This document shows, piece by piece, positions 21,766-33,399 of a DNA stretch of 64,000 bases. Where the stretch lies: contig NC_133230.1 of assembly GCF_040436345.1 (NCBI RefSeq), positions 9,992,197 to 10,056,196 of the forward strand, given 5' to 3'. The notes below the pieces were generated by a model, which was not told where the DNA came from, did not search any database, and saw only the letters and a program-made list of their open reading frames with translations. Both the position numbers and the translations under genes were made by a program. Every line of letters begins with the position of its first letter. Positions within the stretch are counted from its first letter, which is position 1. The DNA comes from Pagrus major. Taxonomy: Eukaryota > Chordata > Actinopteri > Spariformes > Sparidae.

Positions 21766-22434
21766 CACAGTAGTGATTTGAGCTGACGGTTAACACAGAT
21801 GAAATGTACAAGCAACATACAACAATAATAGAAATGACTTAAATACAGAGGTACCCTGAGAGAAAATGATTAAATGTTGCTATATAATACTCTAAATAAT
21901 CAATATCACCTGTTTCTGCGTGATTGCTGACTGTGTGGTGCTCATCCTTCACTAACATCTACATCGTAATTGCACTATAATTCTATAGAAAGAGTCTCTT
22001 CATAGAAAATGTCTATATACACATTAAAATACTGATGGTTACAGGTAGAAATACCAGCTCTGTCAGTAATAAAAGTATACAAACCATGCACACGTCACAA
22101 ATAAACACAGGAAACAAAAAGTAGACTGTCCCTCCTTCTCCCACTTCCCACATAATAACAGTGCTTTGAATTGTGCCACAGTTGTTTCCTCTTAAAGACA
22201 GCTGAGGTGTTTCAACATGGCAGACTCTCATGACTGCTGTCCAGTGTGCTGATCCCGGAGCTGTCCGGGGTACCTGCCGTCAACATGGTGGGTCGTTTAA
22301 CCTCTCACACAGACTGAGCATGTGTTCCAGATCAGATGACGACCTCTGTCAGTCCCACATCAACTGTTCGTATTTGTATTAAACTGCTTGACCTCATTCG
22401 ACTGGGCACAAGTGTTGCACCCTGTTCAGCAACA

Positions 22435-22529
22435 TCAGTACACTCCACGTTTTTCTCTCAGAGTCTGGAAAATGTTGTCATTTTTACTGCCTGTCTTAAC
22501 AGGGTTAGATCGGACCAGAAAGCTGAACT
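22435..22529 (-). other. Tentative last exon of class I C (cytoplasmic tail)
   Basis: An acceptor CTCCTCACTCAG on the minus strand and matching phase give 31 residues then TGA, including [11 protein letters not shown] and TLREKRGVY. There is no family match to support it. An alternative short tail from intron read-through at 22736 cannot be excluded. Confidence 0.35.
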
Positions 22530-24692
22530 CTGAGTGAGGAGTCGGCAAAATCACATCTTTTCATATCAGTCATTAGTTATTAGTTGCTTGTCCAAAATAG
22601 TTACTGTTAAGTCAGTACCCTGAAATACAGATGAGAGAAAACAATGTAAAAAAATTATTAACATTTCAGAATTTATAAAACGAGAGAAAAGACTATCCGG
22701 TTGGGATTAGGAGGAGTAAAAGTATCTTTGTTCCTCACCATAATTGTTTCTTCTCCAGATGAAGCATGCCGCAATGCAAAGCAACAGGAGGATCAGCAGT
22801 GCTACAATGACTCCAATAATCACATGGAGTCTTATGGGAGGATCTGGAACCAAAACAGAACATTCACACTTTGAGTCCTTTCACATTGGTGCAATTTATC
22901 GAGCCATGCTGTTGGTTCTGGGAGAGTTTTCATGACCTTTTGGATAATCCTTATCAGTAACAACACCTTACCTTCTCATTTATTCACCGGCAGAAATCTG
23001 TCAAGTGACAGTCATCATCACAGCTTGCTTGTTGTCATCACAAATCATGTCATCACAGCAAACAGAGTACTTATAAACGGCAACATGTTGGTGTCAGCTG
23101 CTCCACACTCTTCTTCCTTGTTCTTGATGCATGGGCTTACTAAATTACCATTTCACTGTAGTGCATTGTACATGTGAAAAGCCATCAAATTCTGCCTTCT
23201 GTCTTCTAAATGTGGCTGCAGTTGCACAAGGTTTTAAAAATGTATGTCAGGTTTTTCAAAATGTCACAGTCATTCATACTGTAGACGAATAGTTCAACGT
23301 ATCACAAATGATGTTTCAGGAAGTGCAGCAGCAGCAGCAGCAGCAGCAGCTCATGGGGTAAGATGCAAACCACAAACCACAACGTCTCCAGTCTGAGTGT
23401 GACAGGGACGTTTGCTGCATCTCTTTCTCACTTCCTGTCATCTCAATGTCTCTTATTTAAAAACTGCACAAAATGCCCCCTGCAAAAAGAAATTCTCCTG
23501 ATGTCATGAGACATAGCATAGGATTTGTTTTCCACCAAATTTCAAAATGCAATATTTGAGATACCCTTCTATGTAACACACAACATATCCTTGACCTTGA
23601 TCTCACTCTTACCCCAGTTGGTCCTGATCCGATCTTTCTCCAGTTTGGTGATGATGTCCTCCTTCACACCAGCGACCAGAAACACACAGTCGTACCTCGT
23701 CCAGTCTTCAGGTGTGACTGATGAAAGGTTCAGGTCAACACTCATCTGGAAGGTTCCATCGTGGTTGGGGAGGATCTCTCCGTGGTCCACCTCCTCATGA
23801 AGCTCCTCTCCATCTTTCCTCCAGACGAGCGCGGCTCTGTCAGGGTAGAAACCTGTAGCGTGGCAGCTGACTGGAGAGGAGGGAGTCTTCTGGAGGAGAG
23901 ACACTGAGGGAAGCTCTGCAGAGTAAAGAGAAGGGGAAGGGTTATATGTATATGTGCTATATGTATCAATATAAGAATAGACAAGATTACAGGAGAGACA
24001 AGATGAAGATATATCAATTTTATACATCATGACGGTCAATGCTGCAACAACAGATTGTGCGAAAAAATCCAGGTACAGAAATAAGGACAGGACAATGAGC
24101 CCTGACACACAGCAAAAACTGCTCAGGAACAGCTTCCCAATCTGACCCCACCCCCAAAATTACAGGACCCAAAGGATCCACTAAAAACGTCCTGGTGTCA
24201 GACACCCAGTGGTGCCAGACCCCAGAGTTCATACGACCAGGCCTTGACAGGTCAGAGCTGTTTTGGTAGAAGATGAAGCAGGTGGTTTAAATGCTGCGGC
24301 TGATCGGTGTTTGTCTATACCATCATTTTCATTGGAACGTTATTGTGCATTAGAAACAGCACATGAATGCTACGTCCACTGACAACAGCACATCAGGTCA
24401 GGTGATTCTACCTGTTCTCTGCAGAAAGCTCCTCCCATAGTGCACGTACTTCTTCAGCCACTCAGGGCATATGTGGATGTAGTAGTTTTTGTTGTGTTCT
24501 AATCTAGCTTTCTCAGCATCCCATCTCAGCTTGGTGATGACAGCCTGTGGTTTTGGAGCGATCCATGTCAGTGTCTTCAGGTCCAATACTATGAAGTCTT
24601 CTCCATCATAACCATACTGGTTAAAACCAATAACCTCTCCGGTCTCATCATCCCAATCACAGCCGTTCATCCTCTGTAAAATGTGGACACCT

Positions 24693-24723
<31 letters not shown>

Positions 24724-25597
24724 CAGGTAAAGGAACAGAGGAACAGATATTGAAAGCTGCATCTCACATTAGTGAAAAGTTAACATATATTACCTCCAGT
24801 TTGGTTTAAGCGTCGCTTCAAGCTGTCAATGTTGGCTCTGAAGACCTGCCGATTACCAAAACACTTTGAAGCATACCACTCCTGGTGCTGTGGCTCGTCT
24901 TTGATTAATTTTCTCATCCAGCCCTGTTTAGGTTCTGCCGTCTTGATGTTGCTGTCACAGTAACCCACTTGAACTTCATTAACCATCGCAGCACCCACAA
25001 ACTCTGGGAAGTTTGGCACTCCAGAAGTTGCAGTGAGGAAATATTTCAGGGAGTGTTTCACTGTCGGACAAAGAATTTTGTTTTTTCAATCACAGGGGTC
25101 TTATAAAAGAAAAGCTACATATATGTAAATCCTGCTGCAGTGTGAAGTTGAGTCAGATCATGGTGAGAATAAAAGGTTTCCAAGAGGGAAGTGCAACTCT
25201 GACCTGAGAGACAGAAAAGTGTTGTCAGCACAGATACAGAAATAAATAAAGAAAAATCCTATTTACTGATGAATCCAAGTTTGAGATTTCTGTCAGTAAC
25301 AGAAAGGTGTATGCGAGGAGATGAACAGAGAGATAATGATACCACAGTGTTTCAAACCCACAGTGAAACATGGTGGTGGGAATATTAAAGTCTGAGGCTG
25401 CTCCACCTGCTGGTTTGATCTTTGTGGAGAAACATTCACACTGCAGCAGGATAATGAACCCAAACACATCTCGAAGACCAAGGAGTCCAACATTTACAGC
25501 ATTGTGAGTCATGAGGAAATAACAGTGAGAGTTAGGATGTGATCTCACCTGCAGGAGCAGCCTGGCATAAAATGAGCAATAATAATAAATTCCTCAT
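22435..25597 (-). CDS. MHC class I heavy chain, U lineage (class I C), inverted, about 365 aa
   Basis: Minus-strand class I gene. Exons in coding order: leader 25597-25549; alpha-1 25060-24794; alpha-2 24690-24412; alpha-3 23915-23613; transmembrane 22843-22739; tentative last exon 22529-22435 with stop. The sum is 366 codons. Leader [16 protein letters not shown]. Alpha-1 starts VKHSLKYF (Tyr7), ends NQTGG, and is one codon shorter than in A and B. Alpha-2 keeps the classical set: Cys101 (GCDWDD), Thr143, Trp147, Tyr159, Cys164 ([10 protein letters not shown]), Trp167 and Tyr171. Position 146 is Arg instead of Lys. Alpha-3 is nearly the same as in A and B. The transmembrane segment ([15 protein letters not shown]) and the Arg-Arg tail are unrelated to theirs. 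The best candidate in the window for a classical peptide presenter. The last exon is uncertain; the rest is firm. Confidence 0.85.
23324..23350. repeat. (CAG)n microsatellite
   Basis: About nine GCA/CAG units in the alpha-3 to transmembrane intron of class I C. Confidence 0.9.
24694..24722. repeat. (GA)n microsatellite forming the alpha-2 splice-acceptor tract of class I C
   Basis: On the coding strand it is an almost pure CT run ending in CAG directly before the alpha-2 exon (starts at 24690), so the polypyrimidine tract is a microsatellite. Genes A and B have a shorter, impure CT/TCTG version. Confidence 0.85.
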
Positions 25598-25937
25598 CTT
25601 GTTTTGACAGGCAGGACTCCAGCTGAGGACTCAGAGACAGCTGATGTCACATCTGCCTTTGTTAGGCTGCTGGACCTGCGGGCTGGAGGGCGTGTCCATC
25701 AGAAGCCTGAGGAAGGATATATGAGCAATGTAATCTAATAATTTATATTTTTTGATTATATTGTTTAATTGTTTTGTTTCATTTGTATCTTTTGCGTGTT
25801 TTTTAATACTATGTATGATGTGCCTTGTTGTTTGTGATTATATTGTTCAATAAAGCAATAAAATAAACTAAAAAAACTGCTACCACCACAACTGCTAATA
25901 CTACTACTACCAGTACTACTATAATAATAACAATAAG

Positions 25938-26010
25938 ATAAGATAAGACTTTATTACTCCCTCAGCACGAAATTCACATGTTACAACCGCTTAGGAGTGA
26001 CTGAGTTATA
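25938..26010 (-). mobile_element. LINE 3' end fragment, minus strand
   Basis: On the minus strand it reads AGTAATAAAGTCTTATCTTATCTT, the typical 3' tail of fish non-LTR elements, preceded by a CGTGCTGAGGGAG segment. The extent to the right is unclear, possibly to about 26490. Confidence 0.5.
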
Positions 26011-26570
26011 GATAAAAAAAAAACATGTAAAACAGAAAAAGCAAGACAAAAATAGAATAGCATAAAAATGAAGTGAAAAAGTAATAATATTAATAATTAT
26101 AATGGCTAAGCCTTAAACTTAAAGCCACTGAGGGGCTAATAACAAACAGTAATATGGCTAATGACTTAGCTGACGCGCTCGTTGCAACATAACACCTCTC
26201 CGTAGTGTTTGGAAATAACACAGTCCAACTTCGTCCTCTGGAGTTTTGTGTTGGTGTATTGCTCACCACATGCAAGAATCCATTTGTGTCCATTTGTTTC
26301 CATAAACATTTACGTCCACAGCGTAGCGTTGCGTTCCACAGCGGTCAAAAACTATAAGTGCTCCTCCGACTAGCAACACACACCTGTTACCTGTCGAAAG
26401 GTTCCTACCTAAACAGGATACAATGTGACCCAAAAAACAACAGTGACACCTAGTGGACAATTTGTGTCCAATACACACCATACATGAAAATGGCTCTTAC
26501 AATAATAGTAATAAAACTATACACACTATTTGCCTTTTAGTAACATATATGACCAAGGAGATCTGACCAC

Positions 26571-26648
26571 TACTACTACTACTACTACCAATAATTATAA
26601 TAATTATAATAATAACAATAATAATAATAATAACAATAATAATAATGC
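26571..26648. repeat. (ACT)n and (AAT)n simple repeats
   Basis: An ACT-repeat tract then imperfect AAT/AATAAC units. The 133-codon minus frame covering it consists of Ile/Ser runs and is not a gene. Confidence 0.85.
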
Positions 26649-26674
26649 TCTGGATGATATGTAATGGTATGCAA

Positions 26675-27277
26675 CCTTTCCATCCCTTCAGGACCTGCAC
26701 AGCTCCAGGGCTCTGAGGCGTGTAGGGAGGATTGTGGCCGACCCCTCCCATCCCGGTCACAGACTTTTTGACACTCTCCCCTCTGGCAGGAGGCTGCAGT
26801 CCATCAGGACCAAAACCTCCCGCCACATGAACAGTTTCTTCCCCTCTGCAGTTGGGATCTTTAACAAGTCTGACACTGACACTCTTGCACTCTGGCACCC
26901 AAACCCACCACCGCCCTTGAATCTTTGCATTACTATAATGCAGAATTGGTACATCTTTTATTTTTTATATCATTTACATTTTATCTTCCGTCTTTATTTA
27001 TCAGTCATCCCACACTTTTTGTCTCTGTTTGTTTGTTTATATTGTATATATTATAGTCACTGATTGTTTATTGTTTATTGTCTTCTTTGGCACTAATGAG
27101 AGACATGTGATTACATATCTCTTTCACTTTGCTGTCACTTATGGTTCTGTCTGTCTCGTTTTCATGTTGTCTATTTATTGTTTATTGTTTATTATATGGC
27201 ACACGCACCTAACAAAACAAATTCCTTGTATGTGAAAACCTACTTGGCAATAAACCTCTTTCTGATTCTGATTCTAG
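26675..27277 (+). mobile_element. LINE 3' end fragment, plus strand
   Basis: Encodes the C-terminal tail common in fish non-LTR elements (RRVGRIVADPSHPGHRLFD, LPSGRRLQSIRTKTSRHMNS). The 3' UTR ends with AATAAACCTCTTTCTGATTC and short TGATTC tail repeats, typical of L2-type priming. 5'-truncated with only the last about 70 codons present. Confidence 0.75.
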
Positions 27278-27539
27278 TAAAAAAAACTTTAAATTTGAAC
27301 ATTTTTACATAAACTGTTCAAATTTAACAGAAATAAGGTTCCAATCCGGGTGATGACCATCTGTCTAATACATTTATAGAAAATATAATTGACTTTGCAG
27401 CTTCAGTTGTGTCCTCATATATACCTGTACCCAGGTGACTGTTACCTGTTTGTTTGCAGCCTCAGTCTCCATGTGACAGTCAGACATCCTCCTCCTCCAG
27501 GATGCTCCTGCCTCTCAGCTGATGAGTCAAGGCACCAGC

Positions 27540-27913
27540 GTCATCTCGCGATACTTTCTATTAAGACCTCATCATCCCTCCCGTGTCTCCTTTACCTCTC
27601 AACAAATCACACAATCACCAGCATTTATACGCGGGAGAGTTTTTGGAAATACTCTACAACACGTCCGCACACCATTATAGTCATCCCGTGAAAAATCAGA
27701 CGCATCTTTACGTGTGAGGAGAGGAGACGAGGAAGCGCAGAAGGAGGTGATGGGACGCGCTCCCGCGAGATTTCGTTGAGTTTACTTGAGCCAATGCCAC
27801 GTCTTACCAGCAGCATCAACGTAGACTGAAATATCAGCAGTTTAGCCAAAATATTACGCCAGGACTGAGAGTTATCCAGCGGCCCGACAGCCAGTGACAT
27901 CTGACACAACCCG
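27540..27913 (+). promoter_or_regulatory. slc39a7: slc39a7 promoter and non-coding first exon
   Basis: CpG-rich and TATA-less. It includes TCTCGCGATA (about 27544-27553), close to the TCTCGCGAGA motif of housekeeping promoters. A consensus donor, CCG|GTAAGAG, follows 27913 and would join to the acceptor before 29142, ten bases upstream of the ATG. The transcription start is not defined by sequence alone. Confidence 0.55.
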
Positions 27914-28711
27914 GTAAGAGTTGGTAGTTTGTTTTCCAGTGTGTTATCGCTGTGAGTTGTGTTGTTGCTCCTGCTGCAGCAACACGTTAGCGGTTAGCTA
28001 GCTAGTTAGCTAACCGGCTAGCGGGCTTTCTTCACTCTTCACCGGCGGCGCAGTTAGTGGTCGCTGCTCGGTGCCTGCTGCTTTTACTGTTTGCTGTAAG
28101 ATTAAAGTTAACACTTTACAGAGATGGCGACGTAATCCGCTTTACGTCCGCATGTGTGAAGCCGCCAGCAAATAAACACACAATCACACAACAGAGCTGA
28201 ATGAAAACATATGGATGACTGAAGTTGGCTAACAGGGAGCGTTTTAAGGCAACTGAGCTAACAACGAGTGTGTCGCTTCACTTTGTCTCCAAACAAACTG
28301 GGGTCGTTGACTGCTGCTAATGTCGGCAGTGTTACAACAGCTGCACATCAGCGGAATGCAGCCAGTGGATACGACTAGCATAGCATAATGCTAATGCAGC
28401 ACAGCAGCTGCTCTGATCAGAAACAATTCAGTGCAATGTGAATATCTGATCTGATGGAGACAGGTTGGCTCCACACACAGGTGGGGAAACACCTGAGTCT
28501 CACTGCAGATTAGCACAACAAACATTCATTCATTCATTCATTCACTGATAAGCTGCTTAGACAAGGTGAGGCACCAAGCAATGAAAAATCCATCTAAGCT
28601 GTATGACATTTGTTTTCTCTTTAGCTGTGGCCACAGTTTCCCAGCAATTACATCAGAAATGGTTTGTGCATCCTGGATTAAAAAAAAACAAAACAGGAAG
28701 AAACATTTCTT

Positions 28712-28995
28712 AAAGGTGCAATATGTAAGAATTTTAGTTGAGAAGATTCAAAAATAACAAAACTTTTTTGAAATCAAGACGTCTCTGTATTGTGTTGCTC
28801 TTTCTAGCCTGCATGATTCAAGTAACGTTATAATAAAGTTAATGTTTTACACATTCTCATAATAACTTCTACAGTGTCACGTGCACATTGCAGTGACTTG
28901 TGGCTCGAGGGTTCGTTGTTCTGGTCATATGGTGCCCCCTATTCTCTTTTGTGTACCAGTTCAACAACATGCCAATTCTTACATGTTGCACCTTT
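28712..28995. mobile_element. MITE in slc39a7 intron 1
   Basis: Ends are inverted: AAAGGTGCAATATGTAAGAATT on the left and AATTCTTACATGTTGCACCTTT on the right (18-20 of 22 paired). About 284 bp, no coding capacity. The target duplication is not clear in the T/A-rich flanks. Confidence 0.7.
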
Positions 28996-29151
28996 TTAAA
29001 GGGATTTCTACGTACTATTCCTTCACTATAGAGCGTCCCTCTGTATGAAATCACACTCAGCTGTGGTGAGTATTGTTTAATCATCAGACAGCCTGCAAGT
29101 TTTCATTTACTTTATGTCTTCTTCACTTTTCTCTTCGTCAGAGGCGATAAT

Positions 29152-32100
29152 ATGGGTTGTGTACATCTGCTGGCACTGACGGCGGTCACATATGCAGTAC
29201 TCCTGTTAGCCTTCCACTCAACTGACGCTCATAGCCATTCCCATGACGACCATGGACAAGGCCACGGCCACCATCACCACGGCCACCATCACCACGGCCA
29301 CTCCCACGGAGAAGACGATAACTCTCAGGTGAAGATGTTCCACGGAGCGAGCAAGTGGAGCGCCGAGGCCAACCTCCCTGTGGAAGAGGAGGAGCATCAC
29401 GGCCACGCACACGCTCATGATCACGGCCACGCACACGCTCATGATCACGGCCACGCACACGCTCATGATCACGGTCACGCACATTCTCATGATCACGGCC
29501 ACGCACACGCTCATGATCACGGACACGCACATTCTCATGATCACGGACACGCTCATGGGGAGGATTTTATTCGGGTGCACAAGGAGGAGAGTGGACATGG
29601 AGAAGAGAGGGTGAAGAGGGAGGCAGAGAAGAGGGACGTGATGGAGCTCTGGATGCAGGTAAGGTCTGATTGAACTGTGTCCATGAATAAGTAAACTAGA
29701 CTTTGGGTATTATTGGGTGTTAGTATTTTACCTGGGGTGTTACTCAGGCATGTCTGTCTGGTGAGACTTCAAGATGTTACAGCCAAGAAAGAGACTTTCA
29801 CACTTGGGTTTCTTCAGGGATTAAAGAACTGAGATATAACCCGTTAGGTAGTCATCTTAAAAGGTGCTAGTAGGTGGATCTCGCTACTTCCAGCTTCATG
29901 TTTAACAGGCGAATATAAGAGTGGTATTGATCTTCTCGTCTCACTCACAGCCTTGATACAGTACAATGTAATTGAGTGTAATTCAGCTCAAATGTATTGT
30001 TTTATTAACTCTCATCATCAGAAGTAAATCAGCCTTTTTCCACAGTAGTAAAACCGACAGACAGTGACGTGTCTCCAGTCTGATGACGATCTTTAAAGAA
30101 AAATAAACTTCCCTCCATCCCATGTCTCTCCAGGCCATTGGAGCGACGCTGCTGATCAGTGCGGCTCCTTTCCTCATCCTGTTTCTGATCCCGGTTCAGT
30201 CCAACAGCGACCAGCACCAGAACCTGCTCAAGGTGCTGCTCAGCTTCGCCTCAGGCGGACTGCTGGGTGACGCCTTCCTCCACCTCATCCCGCACGCTTT
30301 GGGTAGGTCTTCAATCCGTAGTAGTCTGGTTTTTCACTTTCTCTATCTGGTTGTTTTTTTCTCTCTCTGTTTAAGTTCATAAGTTACCTCCTCCATCTGA
30401 AATGTAGGCTAACTTTGTGTTTCATGTGTGTTTCATGTTTTTGTGTCGTATGTTTCCTGCACAGAGCCTCACTCTCACCACGGAGAAGATCACGGACACT
30501 CGCATGAAAGCGAAGAGTCACATGACCACGGTCACTCCCACGGTACGCAGTCACTGCCTTTACTCTTGTTATTGACAGCAGGTTCATCCTAAAAGTGCAA
30601 AAATCAACCAAACAAATCTAGAAAAGCAATTTTATCCATCAAACTCTGTTCACGTATCCTCTGTCTGCACAGGAGCCGCTCACGGTCACATGATGTCAGT
30701 GGGTATGTGGGTTCTCGGTGGACTCATCGCCTTCCTGGTTGTAGAAAAATTTGTGCGTCTGCTGAAGGGAGGGCACGGCCACGGACACTCACACGGACAC
30801 TCACACGGTACGCTGCTGAAAACTCATCTTCTGTTTTCATTATAAAAATGCCACAAGAATATTTATCTACAACAGCAATATTTCTTCACAACTGAAAATG
30901 TAATTTTAGCCAGTATGTTGACCACAGTGGCCTCTGTAATCTCAGTTACTGATCTGATCTGAGGCTAATTTGACCTTTTCAGATGCTCCCAAAGAAAAGG
31001 ACAGTGATGGAGAAGAAGAAGAAAAGGAAAAGAAGAAAGAGAAGAAAGGAAGCAAAGATGAGAAGGTGCCAAAGAAGGAGGAGAAGAGCGCAGGTGAACA
31101 ATGCATTTATTTTTATAGACGTGCTGCGATCGGAAGCAAAATAGATCAACTCCACCGCTCGTCTGCTTTGATTGGCTGTAGCTCGTACCAGGGGAATAGA
31201 TGCCACTAAACCCTACAGACTGGACCTTTGAGTGAAAGTAGCAATACTGTAGAAATCTGTGTAGAAATCTGTTCAGTCAAAGTCCTGCTGTGTGGACAGT
31301 ATTATTTAACACAAGCATCTGGTTGATCAATCCTTCATAAACCTGTCGGGGCAGAATCTTGTAATTGTGCTGCTTCCTGTGAGATGTGTTGTTCCTTTAA
31401 ATTCACATATATGTGCTGCTGGCATCATGGAAATCTTTCTGATTAGAGCTGCAAAGATAAATGTCCAAAATTTGCCCTGCTGTAGACCTGACCCAGTGTG
31501 CTACAGCCTCACCTGTGTGTTTATACACTCTTAACTAACGCCTGTTATGCTCCATTTTCAGACATCAAGGTGTCCGGTTACTTGAACCTGGCAGCTGACT
31601 TCACACATAATTTTACTGACGGCCTGGCGATAGGAGCGTCGTTCCTGGTCAGTCCAGCGGTCGGCGCCGTCACCACCCTCACCATCCTGCTGCATGAGGT
31701 CCCACACGAGATCGGAGACTTTGCCATCCTCGTCCAATCTGGCTGCACCAAGAAAAAGGTAGCTGACTACTCGAGCTGTAGCTGTGACGCATGGATCGAT
31801 ACAACATCCTTTATTTGTTAAGTTGTCTTTACTCTGATGACAGCAGTTTGTTATTAATCATTCATGCGCATCTCACTGTGCTCTAAAATACACAAGGCGT
31901 TCAGAGCAGCGTTTCTTAATGATTCTGAGTAATACTTAGACAAGCAGCTCTCATCAGCATTTAAGTCTTGCAGCATACAGACAGCTCTTGTTTTTGCTTG
32001 TTGTTACTGTCTATTACAACTGATTTCTGGGACAAACAGGACAGGATCCTGGATTTGGGACAGCCGCTCGTAGTTTGGGACTATACTGCATTTATCCAGG

Positions 32101-32698
32101 ACGTCTTGTCACCTGTTCACCATTCACATCACAGCTTTATTTCAGCATGACGCCCCCTGGTGTCTTATGCAATCAGCAAGAAAGAGCTATGACCTAACAC
32201 CAAAGACACAGAGAATGGACTTGCATTTATACAGCTCACTCAAAGCACCTTACAAAACTCCCCACGTTCACCCACTCACACACACACATTCATACAGCGA
32301 TGGCAGAGGAAGAATGTTGGGCTTCAGTATCGACCCGCTTCACCTCCTGAGCCACAGACGGACAAAATGTTTCTGAATGAATGAATGTCTGGGGGAAGTG
32401 TTGACGTTACGACTGTAGTAATCCTCGTCCTCTTTCCCATCAGGCCATGTGTCTACAGCTGCTGACAGCCCTGGGAGCTCTGGCTGGCACCGCTTGCTCC
32501 CTATTGGCCGAGGGCGTGGGTGCTGCGGCGACCGCCTGGATCCTGCCGTTCACCGCCGGCGGGTTCGTTTACATCGCCACGGTGACTGTGCTCCCAGAAC
32601 TGCTGGCGGGCCGCTCCAGCTTTGGCCAGTCTCTGATGGAGATTCTGGCGATGCTGTTTGGAGTCGGCATGATGGTGCTGATCGCCGAGTACGAGTGA
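29152..32698 (+). CDS. slc39a7: Zinc transporter ZIP7 (SLC39A7), 7 coding exons, about 483 aa
   Basis: LIV-1 subfamily ZIP transporter that releases zinc from ER/Golgi to the cytosol. Coding exons: 29152-29658; 30134-30302; 30465-30542; 30673-30807; 30983-31093; 31562-31758; 32444-32698. GT-AG borders, 484 codons with stop TGA. Signal-like N-terminus (residues 1-26), then a long His-rich luminal region including seven 24-base units encoding GHAHAHDH-type repeats. TM region [17 protein letters not shown] and the [16 protein letters not shown] helix follow. His-rich loops HGHSH occur in exons 4 and 5, and exon 6 is a Lys/Glu-rich cytosolic loop. The metal-site motifs HNFTDG (349-354) and [10 protein letters not shown] (378-387) are intact. 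The gene ends in TM helices and a short EYE tail. Known as a class I region neighbour in fish. Human ZIP7 is gated by CK2 phosphorylation; the matching serine here was not assigned. Confidence 0.95.
29401..29568 (+). repeat. slc39a7: 24-bp coding tandem repeat in slc39a7
   Basis: About seven copies of GGCCACGCACACGCTCATGA plus TCAC, with a few C/T or C/A changes (GGTCAC, GGACAC, CATTCT). It encodes an alternating His-Ala/Ser-Asp-Gly array, so length changes would stay in frame. Confidence 0.9.
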
Positions 32699-33375
32699 GA
32701 CGCAGCAGAGCGGACGGAAGCTCCTTGCAGAGTTAGACAGAGAGGGAAAAGGTTGAAAAAGGTTGAAAAAAATGGCGGTTTTAAGTAGAGTTCAAGTGGA
32801 TTATTATCTGTCAGGGGTGTGTTTTCTTCTTTTTTTATTAATTGTGTTTCAGGACAGACACCACCCACTGATGGCGAACGGATGATTTTTGTTATGTGTT
32901 TCTTTTTTTTAAACGGTTCATAGTCACATCCCTGACTCGTGTCACTGTTCCTTTTTCGGCTTCGTAAAAACTGTTCAGCCGGAGAGACTGAGAGCTGGAA
33001 GGAAACAGCGAGGTGGTAAAGTTTTTAATGTTGTTGTTCACCGAGGGCCTCGATCACAACACGGCCCCGACAATTCTCTTCTCCACTTTCACTACATGGA
33101 TCATTCAGCTACAGGTTGTGCTGCAGCTTACACTGACGGCCGGTCCCCTCCAAAAGTGACTTAAAGTAGATTAATCTTCGAGCCATAACTGCAGATTTTC
33201 TGAAGGCTGATTCTTGAAGCTACATTTCAGAGCTGGGTCATTGAAAGAGCAGAGGACGAGATGGTCTGGCTCAGTTTCTCTGTACAGTGAGCTGCTCGGT
33301 TGGACTGTATGTGTTTTAATGTCCGTTTCCTTTGGAGATATTGAATGTTAATATTTTTACATTCCACAAAATAAA
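32699..33375 (+). other. slc39a7: slc39a7 3' UTR and polyadenylation signal
   Basis: Non-coding after the stop codon. AATAAA at 33370-33375 is the likely polyadenylation signal. Confidence 0.65.
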
Positions 33376-33399
33376 AGAAAATGTTGTTGCTTCTACAGA

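Noticed and set aside
26497-26898. 133-codon minus frame with poly-Ile and poly-Ser
   Set aside because: Produced by the AAT and ACT simple repeats and the LINE tail.
29186-29598. Long minus-strand frames opposite slc39a7 exon 2
   Set aside because: They are shadows of the 24-bp His repeat; regular codons leave the opposite strand free of stops.
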